Assembly: GCF_009496005.1 (NCBI RefSeq)
Contig: NZ_WIBF01000011.1
Location: 62,001 to 126,000 of the forward strand
Direction of reading: 5' to 3'
From: Tritonibacter litoralis
GTDB taxonomy: Bacteria > Pseudomonadota > Alphaproteobacteria > Rhodobacterales > Rhodobacteraceae
DNA: 64,000 bases
Made by a program: the position numbers and the translations under genes. This document shows positions 53,471 through 62,710 of the stretch, in pieces. Below the pieces are notes generated by a model. The model saw nothing but the letters and a program-made list of their open reading frames with translations. It was not told where the DNA came from and did not search any database. Position 1 is the stretch's first letter; each line of letters begins with the position of its first letter.

Positions 53471-56326
53471 TTAGACCTCACTCTTGATCTTGGGCTCGTC
53501 ATCGCGAGCGGGGTTGATATCCATTGCATGTTCGCTGGTCATGCCGGGCTGCCAGGCGAAACGCGACAGGCTTTCCAGCGCCAGAAGCACCGCGCCCACC
53601 ACGGCTAGGAACACGCCAAGGTCAAAGAGGGCGGCGGTGGCCCATTCGAACTCTTCCAATGGTGCCCAGTGGATATAGCCAAAGGCAGACGTCAGGAACG
53701 GCAGATCGTTGAACCAGGCACCCATGCCGGTGGCGGCGGCGATCAGCACGCCAGCGCCGATGACGCCATGGTAGAAAATCCGCTGGCGCTCTGCGGCCCA
53801 GCCAAAACCAGAGGCCATGTATTGCATGACAATCGCAATCGCCGCCACAAGCCCGGCGATGAACCCGCCGCCCGGCAGATTGTGCCCCCGGAAGAAGATA
53901 TAGGCCGCCACCAGCAAGGCCAGCGGCATCATCACGCGGGTGGCCACCACCATCATCAGCGGGTGCGGGTCGCCGTCCTGGGGCAGATCCGGTTTGCGGT
54001 TCAACAGATAGGCGCGCACCTTGCTGCCCAGGACTGCTTCGGTCAGGGCAAAAATCACCATGGCGGCAATGCCCAGCACGATAATCTCGCCAAAGGTGTC
54101 AAAGCCCCGGAAATCCACCAAGATCACGTTGACCACATTGGTGCCGCCGCCCCCTTTGTAGGAATTGGCCAGGTGATAGTCCGAGATTGTCCCGGCCGCG
54201 AAATCACGCACCATCAGCGCATAGATCAATCCACCAACGCCCAGGCCGCCAACGGTTGCAATGGCGGCATCGCGCAGCCGTGTTTGTTGAGGAATCTCGC
54301 GCGGTGTTTCTTTGGGCAGGAAGTTCAGCGCCAAAAGCATCAGGATGATCGTCACCACTTCAACCGAAATCTGGGTGAGGGCGAGATCCGGCGCGGACAG
54401 ATAGTTAAACGCAAGCGAAACCACCAAGCCCACGATGCCAATCAGGATCAGAGCCAACAGTCGATTGTGGTGATGGCGTAGGATCAGGCCCGTGGCGACC
54501 ACCAGGGCAAACCAGCCCAGAATGGCCAAGGGGCCCGCCTCTTGCACCGTGCGGGTCGCCGCAGGCAGAGTGCCCGAGTCAAAGGCCACATAGCTGACGC
54601 CGGTGCAGAACAGGATCATCACCAGCGAATACCGGGTGATCGAGCCATTGTGCAGTCCTGCAGTCATGCGATCCGCCACAAAAGTCAGCGCGGCGATGAT
54701 GTGGTCAAAGATCACCTTGGCCTCGGGACGAGGCAGGGCGTTCCAGATCGCTTCCAGTCGGCCGTGCGCCAACAGCGCCAACAGCCCGCCGACAACCGCA
54801 AAGATCGACATATAAAGCGCTGGGGTGACCCCGTGCCAAAGCTTCAGATGCACATGCGGATGCTGCTGGGTTACCGCATCGGCAACCACTTGGACCAAGG
54901 GTTCCGCGATCTTGCCGGAGAACAGGCCGATAAGGACAACAAGAACTACCAGAAACGCGGGCGCAGCCCACATGCCAAACCCCGGATCATGGGGATGGCC
55001 GGGATAATCCTCTCGCTTTGGACCGAGGAATACATGCCCGATATAGCGAAAGCTGTAAGCAGCCGAGAACAGCGCAGCAAAAACCGCAAGACCCGGGATG
55101 ATATATGCGTTGCCCAGCCATCCGGTGTGGGAGGCTTCTTCGAGCATCATCTCCTTGGAAATAAAACCGTTCAGCGGCGCGATGCCGGCCATGGACAGGG
55201 CTGCAATCAAGGCGATGGTAAAAGTCACCGGCATCAGATGGCGCAGACCGCCAAGGCGTTTGATATCCCGCGTATGCGCCTCGTGGTCGACAATGCCTGC
55301 GGACATAAACAGCGCCGCCTTAAAGGTCGCATGGTTGATAATATGAAAGATCGCCGCAATGGCGGCTGCTTTGGTGCCAAATCCCAAGAGCATGGTGATC
55401 AGCCCTAGATGGGAGACAGTGGAAAAGGCCAGCAGCGCCTTCAGGTCGTCTTTGAACAGGGCGATCACCGCGCCCACCACCATGGTCACAAGCCCGGCGG
55501 TGGCGACGATGTAAAACCACTCCGGTGTGCCCGCCAGAACCGGCCACATGCGTGCCATTAGGAAAATGCCCGCTTTGACCATTGTAGCCGAGTGGAGATA
55601 GGCCGAAACAGGTGTGGGTGCCGCCATGGCGTGGGGCAACCAGAAATGGAACGGAAACTGCGCCGATTTGGTGAAACAGCCCGCCAGGATCAACAGGAGC
55701 GCAGGCAGATACAAGGGCGAGGCCTGGATCGCCTCTTTGTGCTGCAAGATCACGGTCAGGTCATATGAGCCCACGATGTGACCCAGGATCAGCATGCCGC
55801 CGATCATCGCAAGACCGCCCATACCGGTCACCGTCAAAGCCATACGTGCGCCTTGGCGACCTTCGGGAAGGTGTTTCCAATAGCCGATCAGCAAAAATGA
55901 GCTGAGCGAGGTAAGTTCCCAGAAAATAAGCAGAAGCAGGATATTGTCAGAGGTGACAATCCCAACCATCGCCCCCTGAAACAGCAAGAGATACGTGTAA
56001 AACTGCCCCATCGGATCCTGCCGCGACAGGTAGAACCGCGCATAAAGAATGATCAGCAGGCCGATGCCAAGGATGAGCCCTGCAAAAAGAAACCCAAGCC
56101 CATCCAGAAAGAAATTGGCGTTCAGTCCCAGAATGGGCAGCCAGTCAAACCGTGCGGTCACCACTTCGCCGCGCAAGATTGCGGGCGCATGCAGCATCAA
56201 ACCGATAAAGGCCAAAAGGGTTGTCAGACCAGCCGATGATGCAGAGGCATTGCGGCCAGCGCGTATAAAGAGAGCGGGAAAGACCGCTCCTAGAAAGGGC
56301 AGGGCCGCAATCAGAAACAAGGACAC
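53471..56326 (-). CDS. mnhA: Mrp Na+/H+ antiporter, fused subunits A and B
   Basis: 951 residues from the GTG at 56326, with AGGAG about ten bases upstream. Residues 1-780 are MnhA: the NuoL-like part includes IFWELTSLSSFLLIGYW and the Lys-containing KSAQFPFHFWLPHAMAAPTPVSAYLHSATMVKAG, with MbhD/MbhE-type helices after it. The last 150 residues are MnhB (RVMMPLALLVAAYIFFRGHNLPGGGFIAGLV). The sum of separate A (about 800) and B (about 140) fits, so this is the fused form. It exchanges Na+ (or other cations) for H+ and supports salt and pH tolerance. First gene of the mnhABCDEFG operon. Confidence 0.96.
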   Translation of the reverse strand: MSLFLIAALPFLGAVFPALFIRAGRNASASSAGLTTLLAFIGLMLHAPAILRGEVVTARFDWLPILGLNANFFLDGLGFLFAGLILGIGLLIILYARFYLSRQDPMGQFYTYLLLFQGAMVGIVTSDNILLLLIFWELTSLSSFLLIGYWKHLPEGRQGARMALTVTGMGGLAMIGGMLILGHIVGSYDLTVILQHKEAIQASPLYLPALLLILAGCFTKSAQFPFHFWLPHAMAAPTPVSAYLHSATMVKAGIFLMARMWPVLAGTPEWFYIVATAGLVTMVVGAVIALFKDDLKALLAFSTVSHLGLITMLLGFGTKAAAIAAIFHIINHATFKAALFMSAGIVDHEAHTRDIKRLGGLRHLMPVTFTIALIAALSMAGIAPLNGFISKEMMLEEASHTGWLGNAYIIPGLAVFAALFSAAYSFRYIGHVFLGPKREDYPGHPHDPGFGMWAAPAFLVVLVVLIGLFSGKIAEPLVQVVADAVTQQHPHVHLKLWHGVTPALYMSIFAVVGGLLALLAHGRLEAIWNALPRPEAKVIFDHIIAALTFVADRMTAGLHNGSITRYSLVMILFCTGVSYVAFDSGTLPAATRTVQEAGPLAILGWFALVVATGLILRHHHNRLLALILIGIVGLVVSLAFNYLSAPDLALTQISVEVVTIILMLLALNFLPKETPREIPQQTRLRDAAIATVGGLGVGGLIYALMVRDFAAGTISDYHLANSYKGGGGTNVVNVILVDFRGFDTFGEIIVLGIAAMVIFALTEAVLGSKVRAYLLNRKPDLPQDGDPHPLMMVVATRVMMPLALLVAAYIFFRGHNLPGGGFIAGLVAAIAIVMQYMASGFGWAAERQRIFYHGVIGAGVLIAAATGMGAWFNDLPFLTSAFGYIHWAPLEEFEWATAALFDLGVFLAVVGAVLLALESLSRFAWQPGMTSEHAMDINPARDDEPKIKSEV

Positions 56327-56631
56327 GTGGGAGTTCTCCTGGTTGGGCGATAGAAATAGTCATGTTTTGACTAAGCTTTTTTCGACCGTCGATCCAGCGT
56401 TTCAGGTCGCTGAGGATCAAATTACTTTGGGCTGTGTAAGGTTCAGACGCTAACGCGGCCTGTGTGCGGCCTGTGTTCGGGCTCCTTACGCGCACCTCGT
56501 GGATTTGGATCATAAAATGGCAATGACGCGAACTTGATTGAAAAAACACGCATTGGGGCTGCGCCTTTGCTGAATTGTTGGATGTGCAATGCTAGATCTG
56601 AGTGGGACAGTAACATGCGTTTGAGGGTGAT
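56327..56631. other. Divergent promoter region of the Mrp operon and rhodanese gene
   Basis: About 305 bases with no gene. The inverted repeat TAGTCA-TGTTT-TGACTA (56357-56373) lies about 30 bases upstream of the mnhA start, a possible operator. A ribosome site GAGGGTGAT stands before the rhodanese start. Confidence 0.45.
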
Positions 56632-57126
56632 ATGGAGCGCGAAACAGAGGCCGCACAGGGCGACAGGATGTCGCAAAGGCTCAACCGCCGAGGGCTGTTG
56701 ATCGGTGGTGTCGTGGTGGCCTCGGCCTTGGTGTTGGCGCGCTGGCAGTATCTGACGCCTCCTGAGCACACGGGGGGGCGGTTAAGCGTCAGCGAAGCCT
56801 ATGATCAGGCGTTGAACGGTGACATCACCCTTGTCGACATCCGCACGCCTCGGGAGTGGCGCGCGACAGGTGTTCCCCAAGGCGGACATCTGATCGACAT
56901 GCGTCGGGAAGATTTCACCGACGCGCTTCAGGCTGTTGTTGGGACGGACAAAAACGCTCCGGTGGCGCTGATCTGCGCCCGAGGCGTGCGGTCCGCGCGC
57001 ATGACCCTGCGCCTTAATGAGGCGGGATTTACCAATATTATTGACGTGCCCGAGGGCATGCTTGGATCAAAGGCAGGACCAGGATGGATCAAGACAGAAT
57101 TGCCGGTGGTGCAATGGAACGGCTAG
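56632..57126 (+). CDS. Membrane-anchored rhodanese-domain protein
   Basis: 164 residues from the ATG at 56632 (GAGGGTGAT upstream; an ATG at 56668 would also keep the anchor). RLNRRGLLIGGVVVASALVLA forms a Tat-like or plain N-terminal anchor. The rhodanese domain covers 50-160 with the active-site Cys115 in ICARGVRSA (CxxGxR). Such proteins transfer sulfane sulfur in the periplasm or at the membrane. Its 3' end overlaps the next gene by 13 bases. Confidence 0.82.
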   Translation: MERETEAAQGDRMSQRLNRRGLLIGGVVVASALVLARWQYLTPPEHTGGRLSVSEAYDQALNGDITLVDIRTPREWRATGVPQGGHLIDMRREDFTDALQAVVGTDKNAPVALICARGVRSARMTLRLNEAGFTNIIDVPEGMLGSKAGPGWIKTELPVVQWNG

Positions 57127-57950
57127 GCGCGGCAGGACTGGCATTTGTCGCAACCGCCCTGATAGGCAGCAGTGCAGAAGCTGCCTGCGGGGACCAGGCG
57201 GAGGCCTGTAAAATTGCCAGTGGGGATTATGAAGTTGTGCTGCCTGATACAGGCACCGAGACCGGCGCGGCGGTGGTGTTTTTGCATGGCTATGGGGGCA
57301 CCGGGAATGGGGTTCTGAAAAACACCGGAATGGTCAACGCGTTGACCGATCGTGGCTATGTGGTGATTGCGCCAAATGGGTTGCGGCGTGCGGCGAACCG
57401 TGGGCCTTCGTGGAATTTCTTTCCAGGCTGGGAGGGCCGTGACGAGGTCGCTTATTTCCAGGAGCTGTTGGCGGATGCGGCCGAACGGTTTGATGTGGAT
57501 CCTGACCAGACCATCATGGCCGGGTTTTCGGCGGGCGCCTTCATGGTGAACTACCTGGCTTGCCAAGCGCCTGAAACCTTTGCGGCCTATGCCCCGGTGG
57601 CCGGTGGTTTCTGGCGGCCGCAGCCCGAGGCCTGTGCCGGACCGATCCGCCTGCATCACACACATGGCTGGACCGATACGGTTGTGCCGCTGGAAGGGCG
57701 GTATCTGCGCGGGCGTACCTGGCAACAGGGTGACATTTATGCGGGGCTGGAATTGTGGCGCGACACGTTAGGGTGTGAAACACACGCACCGGGTCGGGCG
57801 TGGAGCAATGGCGAAAACTTGCTGCGTCACTGGAACTGTGGTGAGGGGGCCGAGATCAGTTTTACCATTCATCCGGGCGGTCATTCGATTCCAAAAGGCT
57901 GGGCCGAAGAGGTCACAACCTGGTTTGAGAAGGCCGCGCCCGGACAATAA
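57114..57950 (+). CDS. Secreted LpqC/PHB-depolymerase-like esterase 2
   Basis: 278 residues from the ATG at 57114, which gives a Sec signal (ERLGAAGLAFVATALIGSSAEA); an ATG at 57084 adds ten residues. Hydrolase triad: Ser139 in AGFSAG, Asp in HTHGWTDTVVPLEGR, His in HPGGHSI. The oxyanion motif FLHGYGGTG is near 57. It is a paralogue of the esterase at 8617 with the same VPLEGR and GGFW/GTFW stretches. The substrate is unknown. It overlaps the rhodanese gene and ends in a bidirectional terminator. Confidence 0.82.
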   Translation: MERLGAAGLAFVATALIGSSAEAACGDQAEACKIASGDYEVVLPDTGTETGAAVVFLHGYGGTGNGVLKNTGMVNALTDRGYVVIAPNGLRRAANRGPSWNFFPGWEGRDEVAYFQELLADAAERFDVDPDQTIMAGFSAGAFMVNYLACQAPETFAAYAPVAGGFWRPQPEACAGPIRLHHTHGWTDTVVPLEGRYLRGRTWQQGDIYAGLELWRDTLGCETHAPGRAWSNGENLLRHWNCGEGAEISFTIHPGGHSIPKGWAEEVTTWFEKAAPGQ

Positions 57951-57964
57951 TCACGGCCAAACGC

Positions 57965-57996
57965 AAAAAGCCCAGCGGATTCGGCTGGGCTTTTTT
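57965..57996. terminator. Bidirectional terminator
   Basis: AAAAAGCCCAGC / GCTGGGCTTTTT arms with a 7-base loop and T-runs on both strands, between the esterase (+) and opgH (-). Confidence 0.95.
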
Positions 57997-58012
57997 GTCT
58001 TTACTGAAACTC

Positions 58013-59884
58013 TTATTCGGCGGCAGTGGCCTGAGGCTGGTTTTCCAGGAACTTACGCATCTGAGCGCGGTAAGCGCGCGCCGCTTGGGTGATTTGTGGT
58101 TCCTTGAAATGGTCGTGGGTGCCCATCCAGCGGCCAATGCGTTCCCGGATTGGCATGCCCGACAGGGCGGACAATGGGATTGCCAGCACCAATGAAACAC
58201 CGATAGGCACCAGCCAGATCGACACCATGCCTGCTGCGATCCCAACACACAGGGCCGCGCCGCTCACGGTTTCCAAAGCGTGACAAATGGCAATGGTACG
58301 CCAGGAATATTGGCCACCATCCCGCGCCTGCGGAGCCCAACCACGCTGGATCCCCAACAGCGTGCGGAATACGGCAATCATCTGTTGCACCATCAAAATG
58401 GGCGCATAAAGGATCGCCAGGATGATCTCGGACAGGACCGACAGCAGGAACTGGCCCGCGCCGCCATATTCGGCATAGCGCTTACCGCTGAGGGGCAGGG
58501 CAATCGCTGCAAGGAGTTTCGGGGCCAACAACATGGCGTAAATCAGCAGGATCACCAACACATGGCGCGGCTCGCTCATATCGGGCCAGGACGGCATGGT
58601 TGGATTGGCCTCGGAGAAATAGGTCAGAACCGAGGCCTCCTCGCCGCGTCCAATGATCGCCCAGATCACCAGAAGCGCAAACCAGATCGGGGCCATCAGA
58701 TAGCCAACCGCGCCATGGAACAGGTGAAACCGGGAGATCGCCCGGAACCCGCGTGCGTTCAGCAGGTTGATATGCTGCAAGTTCCCCTGACACCAGCGGC
58801 GGTCCCGTTGGATGTGGTCGATCAGGGTTTGGGGCGTTTCCTCATAGGAGCCTTTGATCCGGGGCAGGAACTGAACGCTCCAGCCAGCCCGGCGCAACAG
58901 ACCCGCCTCGACAAAGTCGTGGCTCATGATCAGGCTTTCCTTGCCGGTCAGGCTTCGCAAGGATGGCAGGCCCGCACAAGCGGCAAAGGCACGGGTGCGG
59001 ATGATCGCATTATGGCCCCAATAATTGCCCTCATGCCCGGCCCAACGCGCCAGACCTTCGGCCAAAGCCAGACCATATACAGTATTTGCGAATTGCTGCA
59101 TGCGGCCGAAAACAGATTGCGCACCAATGAGTTGCGGGAAGCTCTGAATGAGGCCTGCACCGGGATCACGCGCCAGCGCACCGGTCAGCTGGGCAATGGC
59201 GCGGCCGGTCATCAGACTGTCGGCATCCAGCACCAGCATGGCGTCATAAGCGCCACCCCAGCGGCGGACCCAATCGGTGATATTGCCGACTTTGCGGCCC
59301 ACATTATCCGCACGGCGCCGATAATACAGCGGCATTGTCGGCGGCAACATGGCTTGCAGCGCTTCGACGCTGCGGCGTTCCTGATCGGCAATCGCGTCAT
59401 CGCGCGTGTCCGACAGGATGAACATGGCATATTCGTGGTTGCTGCCCTGGGCGTTCAGCTCTTCCAGCATGGATTGCGCATTGCCCAGCACATACCATGG
59501 GATCTCGTTATAGACCGGAACCAGCAGTGCCACCTTTTGCGGTGTCACCGCGCCCCGGCGGCGCACCACGGTCCGGCGGGCCAAGGAGTAAAGCCCCAAC
59601 AAAACCGTCGAGACCGAGAAGCTGATCCAGAAAAAGTTGAAAATGATCAGGGCGAGCAGGATGCCTTCCAGCACGGTAACGCCGCCATCGGCAAACCAGC
59701 CATACATCACCCATCCCAACAGGGCGGTCACGATCATAGCAGGCGAGAAGCTGAGGATCCGCCACAGGGCGGCCTGCTGTTCTGGTTCACCCGCAGGGGC
59801 CTGATCATCGCGGAACGGTGCAGCAAAATCCTGTTCCGGCATATCGAGCGGATGCTCGGCTGGCAAAAGGCGATCTTGGGTCAT
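58013..59884 (-). CDS. opgH: Periplasmic glucan glucosyltransferase
   Basis: 623 residues from the ATG at 59884, overlapping the opgG stop (ATGA). GT2 synthase with several membrane helices on both sides of a cytoplasmic catalytic part: VPVYNEIPWYV, VLDADSLMTG and RDRRWCQGNLQH (the RRW product site). It polymerises beta-1,2-linked glucose from UDP-glucose and moves it across the inner membrane. It is shorter than E. coli OpgH (about 850) because it lacks most of the N-terminal extension. Operon order is opgC, opgG, opgH. Confidence 0.94.
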   Translation of the reverse strand: MTQDRLLPAEHPLDMPEQDFAAPFRDDQAPAGEPEQQAALWRILSFSPAMIVTALLGWVMYGWFADGGVTVLEGILLALIIFNFFWISFSVSTVLLGLYSLARRTVVRRRGAVTPQKVALLVPVYNEIPWYVLGNAQSMLEELNAQGSNHEYAMFILSDTRDDAIADQERRSVEALQAMLPPTMPLYYRRRADNVGRKVGNITDWVRRWGGAYDAMLVLDADSLMTGRAIAQLTGALARDPGAGLIQSFPQLIGAQSVFGRMQQFANTVYGLALAEGLARWAGHEGNYWGHNAIIRTRAFAACAGLPSLRSLTGKESLIMSHDFVEAGLLRRAGWSVQFLPRIKGSYEETPQTLIDHIQRDRRWCQGNLQHINLLNARGFRAISRFHLFHGAVGYLMAPIWFALLVIWAIIGRGEEASVLTYFSEANPTMPSWPDMSEPRHVLVILLIYAMLLAPKLLAAIALPLSGKRYAEYGGAGQFLLSVLSEIILAILYAPILMVQQMIAVFRTLLGIQRGWAPQARDGGQYSWRTIAICHALETVSGAALCVGIAAGMVSIWLVPIGVSLVLAIPLSALSGMPIRERIGRWMGTHDHFKEPQITQAARAYRAQMRKFLENQPQATAAE

Positions 59885-61422
59885 GTGGTCCACCTGTAAA
59901 GCCAGACTTCTGAGGCGGGCTGGCCGTCCTTACGCAGCTGCGCGCGCAGCTCCACATGGTCGCGTGTGCCCGGATCAAAGGAAAACGCCAATCGCAGGCC
60001 TCCGGTTTCGGGGTTGCGTTGCAAGACGCCTTCGGTTGTTTCCACATGTGGGGAGGAGACAAAGATATCAAAATCTTCCGGGTCACCTTCCAACAGCGGG
60101 TGGGCGTCATAATCGATGGTAAAGATCCGACCAGGATCGCCAAAGATCTTGGCCCCGGATGCGGTGTTCTTGACCAAGGCCAGCCCCATGTCGGGTTCGT
60201 GACCCCAGGTGAGTCGATAGCTCAGATCGATCTCGGATCCTGGCGCATAAGGCGTATGGGGACGCCAGTAAGCGACGATATTGTCATAGATTTCCTTGTC
60301 CGCCGGGATCTCCACCAGGGTGACCGCCCCTTTGCCCCAGTTCTCTTTGGGTTCGACCCAAAGCGACGGGCGCATGTGGTAATGGGCTTCCAGATCCGCG
60401 TAATCAGACAGGTTGCGTGCGCGTTGCATCAGGCCAAACCCCTGCGGGCCGTCATCCACAAAGGAAGAGATCTGCAGATGGACCGGGTTGGCCAAGGGGC
60501 GCCACAGCACCTCTCCGTTGCCGTTTTTGATCAACAGGCCTTCGCTGTCATGCACCGCCGGGCGGAAGTCATCAAAACGGGACCGGTTGGTGTCATCATA
60601 AAGGAACATCGACGTCAGTGGGGCCAGTCCCACATGGGTCAGTTCCTTGCGGGCAAACAGGCGTGCCTGAATTTCCATGGTGCAATTGTCGCCCGGGGTG
60701 ATGTCAAACCGGAAGGCACCGGACACGGACGGGCTGTCCATCAGCGCATGGATGATCATGTTTTTCTGGTCGGCCTCAGGAGCCTCCAGCCAAAACTCGA
60801 TAAACTCGGGGAATTCTTCGCCGTCGCTGTCGCCGGTTTTCAGCGCCAGCCCCCGTGCCGACAGACCATAGGCGCACCAATTGGCGATCGCGCGGAAATA
60901 GCTTGCGCCCTGGAACACGCAGAATTCGGTTTTTTCCAGCTTTTGCTTGACCGGAGCGCCAGGTTGTTCGGTGCGCAGGCGCAGACCGGAATAGCCCAGA
61001 TGGCCTTCTGTGCTCAGATCGGGCGCGATGTCACCGCGTTTGAACAACGACAGATCAAAGGGCACTTTGGTCGCCAGACCGTCGACCACTTCGTTGATCT
61101 GGATCGCGCGCGGGAAATAGAGCCCTGGCAAGAAGAAATCCACGTTGTAGCTGCGGTTGGTGTCGGCCCACAGGGCGTCTTCGACCCGGAACCAACGGTT
61201 GCGGTATTCGTCGTAGCTGAGGTTCAGCCAATCCTGTGGCACGGTCGGTCGCAGCTTATAGGCCTTGGACGCCAAGTCCCGTGCGCGCTCAACCAGACCC
61301 TCATACGAAAACGGAGAGGTCGCATGCGCCAAAGCGGCCTGAGGGAAAGCCAAGGCCGAGGTGCTGGCCAGCGCAGAAAACAGAAAAGACCGACGTGTCA
61401 GGGCGCTCATCGGGGGGCTCAT
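59881..61422 (-). CDS. opgG: Periplasmic glucan biosynthesis protein, Tat-exported
   Basis: 513 residues from the ATG at 61422, with GGAGG eight bases upstream; it overlaps the opgC stop. The twin arginines are Arg10-Arg11 in TRRSFLFSALAS, followed by FPQAALA, a Tat signal. The mature protein is of the MdoG family (PFSYEGLVERARDLA, IQINEVVDG, WVEPKENWGKGAVTLVEIP). OpgG/OpgD proteins introduce or shape branches of the glucan in the periplasm. The Tat signal is more like OpgD than OpgG, but the genetic place is that of OpgG. Confidence 0.93.
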   Translation of the reverse strand: MSPPMSALTRRSFLFSALASTSALAFPQAALAHATSPFSYEGLVERARDLASKAYKLRPTVPQDWLNLSYDEYRNRWFRVEDALWADTNRSYNVDFFLPGLYFPRAIQINEVVDGLATKVPFDLSLFKRGDIAPDLSTEGHLGYSGLRLRTEQPGAPVKQKLEKTEFCVFQGASYFRAIANWCAYGLSARGLALKTGDSDGEEFPEFIEFWLEAPEADQKNMIIHALMDSPSVSGAFRFDITPGDNCTMEIQARLFARKELTHVGLAPLTSMFLYDDTNRSRFDDFRPAVHDSEGLLIKNGNGEVLWRPLANPVHLQISSFVDDGPQGFGLMQRARNLSDYADLEAHYHMRPSLWVEPKENWGKGAVTLVEIPADKEIYDNIVAYWRPHTPYAPGSEIDLSYRLTWGHEPDMGLALVKNTASGAKIFGDPGRIFTIDYDAHPLLEGDPEDFDIFVSSPHVETTEGVLQRNPETGGLRLAFSFDPGTRDHVELRAQLRKDGQPASEVWLYRWTT

Positions 61423-62678
61423 TTCTTCTGCCTCCAGGGTTGGGATTTGAACCACGCCGCGCCATATGCACAGCCAATGATCAAGACAAAGCCGACAAGG
61501 TTTGCAAAAGCGACGGTGGTGATGGCGCGATCGGTTTGATCTAGGGCAAACCCGATCAAACGGGCCAGCGCCATCGAGAAGACAAAGACCGCAAGCGACT
61601 GTTGACCAACCTTGGTGATAATGCCGAGGAAGAAGGACCAGACCTTTGCGCCCACCGACTGGCCGCGGGCCATCAGGTTCTTGCCACCTTCGCCTGCGAT
61701 GACCCAACCCAGATAAGCCAGCGCCAGGAAGTGCATGTATCGCAGCAGGCCAAAATCCGTCTTCTCACGCCATTGCGCGGTCCAGTCCCATGTTGGTCGG
61801 ATCAGCGCCGCCAGATCTTCATTGGCAGCTTTGACCCAGTTGAAGACCTTCCAGGAGCCAAAGGGCATCGATAGGATCAGGAATGCAGCCGCCAGGACAA
61901 TCAGCGCGGCCGAGACAGGAGGCTTGGGCAGCCAGCCTTTCATGAAGGCAAAACCGGTAAAGAACAGAAGCTGCCAGCCAAAGGGGTTAAAGAACCATTC
62001 GCGCTCTGACCAGGGTTCGGCCGGCAGGCTGAGCCCATTGGGACCCAGGCCGATCAGATAGGGGTTGGCCACCAGCCACACCAGCACAGAGAATGCGGCA
62101 ACAGCCCACAGGCTGATTTTCTCAAGTCCCATCATCACCGGCATCAGTGCCAGCACCACCAGATACATCGGCAGGATGTCAAAGTAGTTCGGCACATAGG
62201 TCAGCGTGAACAGGCCCACCAGCTGCGGCGCCGGATCGTTAAAAAACGGAGCGAGGTTCAGTGACGCGATGTAGCTTTTTTCAAAACCGCCATAGACATC
62301 AATGGCGGCCAAAGACATGGCGATAAAGAAGAACAGACCAATATGGGCCCAGAACACCTGCCAGCAGCGGAAGGCCACCCGAGCCGTGCCCAGCCACCAG
62401 CCCTTGCGGGCAAAGGATCCGCCAAAGGCAATGGCCGAGGCCATACCAGAGCAGAACACAAAGATTTCGGTCGCATCCGAGAAGCCAAAGCGGGCCGGGA
62501 TCCAGCCGGTCCAGCGGTTGTTGGGCACATGGGCGATCAGAATGATGAACATCGCAATGCCGCGATAGAAATCCAGGCGCGGGTCGCGCGGGCGTTGCGG
62601 TGACTTTTGCGGAGCCATCTGGCTGTTGGCCGCATCCGGAGCCGGATGCGCTTGGTGAATGGGCGTGATGGTGGCCAT
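61419..62678 (-). CDS. opgC: Glucan modification acyltransferase, OpgC
   Basis: 419 residues with about ten membrane helices. RLDFYRGIAMFIILIAHVPNNRW is the OpgC start, with the family's conserved DFxRG and His. It attaches succinyl or similar groups to periplasmic glucans at the membrane. It overlaps opgG (ATGA) and is upstream of it, so the operon is opgC-opgG-opgH. The start at 62678 lacks a clear ribosome site; a later Met (residue 21) is possible. A TPR gene lies 32 bases upstream on the same strand. Confidence 0.9.
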   Translation of the reverse strand: MATITPIHQAHPAPDAANSQMAPQKSPQRPRDPRLDFYRGIAMFIILIAHVPNNRWTGWIPARFGFSDATEIFVFCSGMASAIAFGGSFARKGWWLGTARVAFRCWQVFWAHIGLFFFIAMSLAAIDVYGGFEKSYIASLNLAPFFNDPAPQLVGLFTLTYVPNYFDILPMYLVVLALMPVMMGLEKISLWAVAAFSVLVWLVANPYLIGLGPNGLSLPAEPWSEREWFFNPFGWQLLFFTGFAFMKGWLPKPPVSAALIVLAAAFLILSMPFGSWKVFNWVKAANEDLAALIRPTWDWTAQWREKTDFGLLRYMHFLALAYLGWVIAGEGGKNLMARGQSVGAKVWSFFLGIITKVGQQSLAVFVFSMALARLIGFALDQTDRAITTVAFANLVGFVLIIGCAYGAAWFKSQPWRQKK

Positions 62679-62710
62679 TGTTTTTGTCAGTTCGTTACAA
62701 GTTGTACCGT

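Noticed and set aside
58280-61539. Long plus-strand frames (over 500 codons) in the glucan operon
   Set aside because: They are antisense to opgH and opgG; their translations lack any domain.
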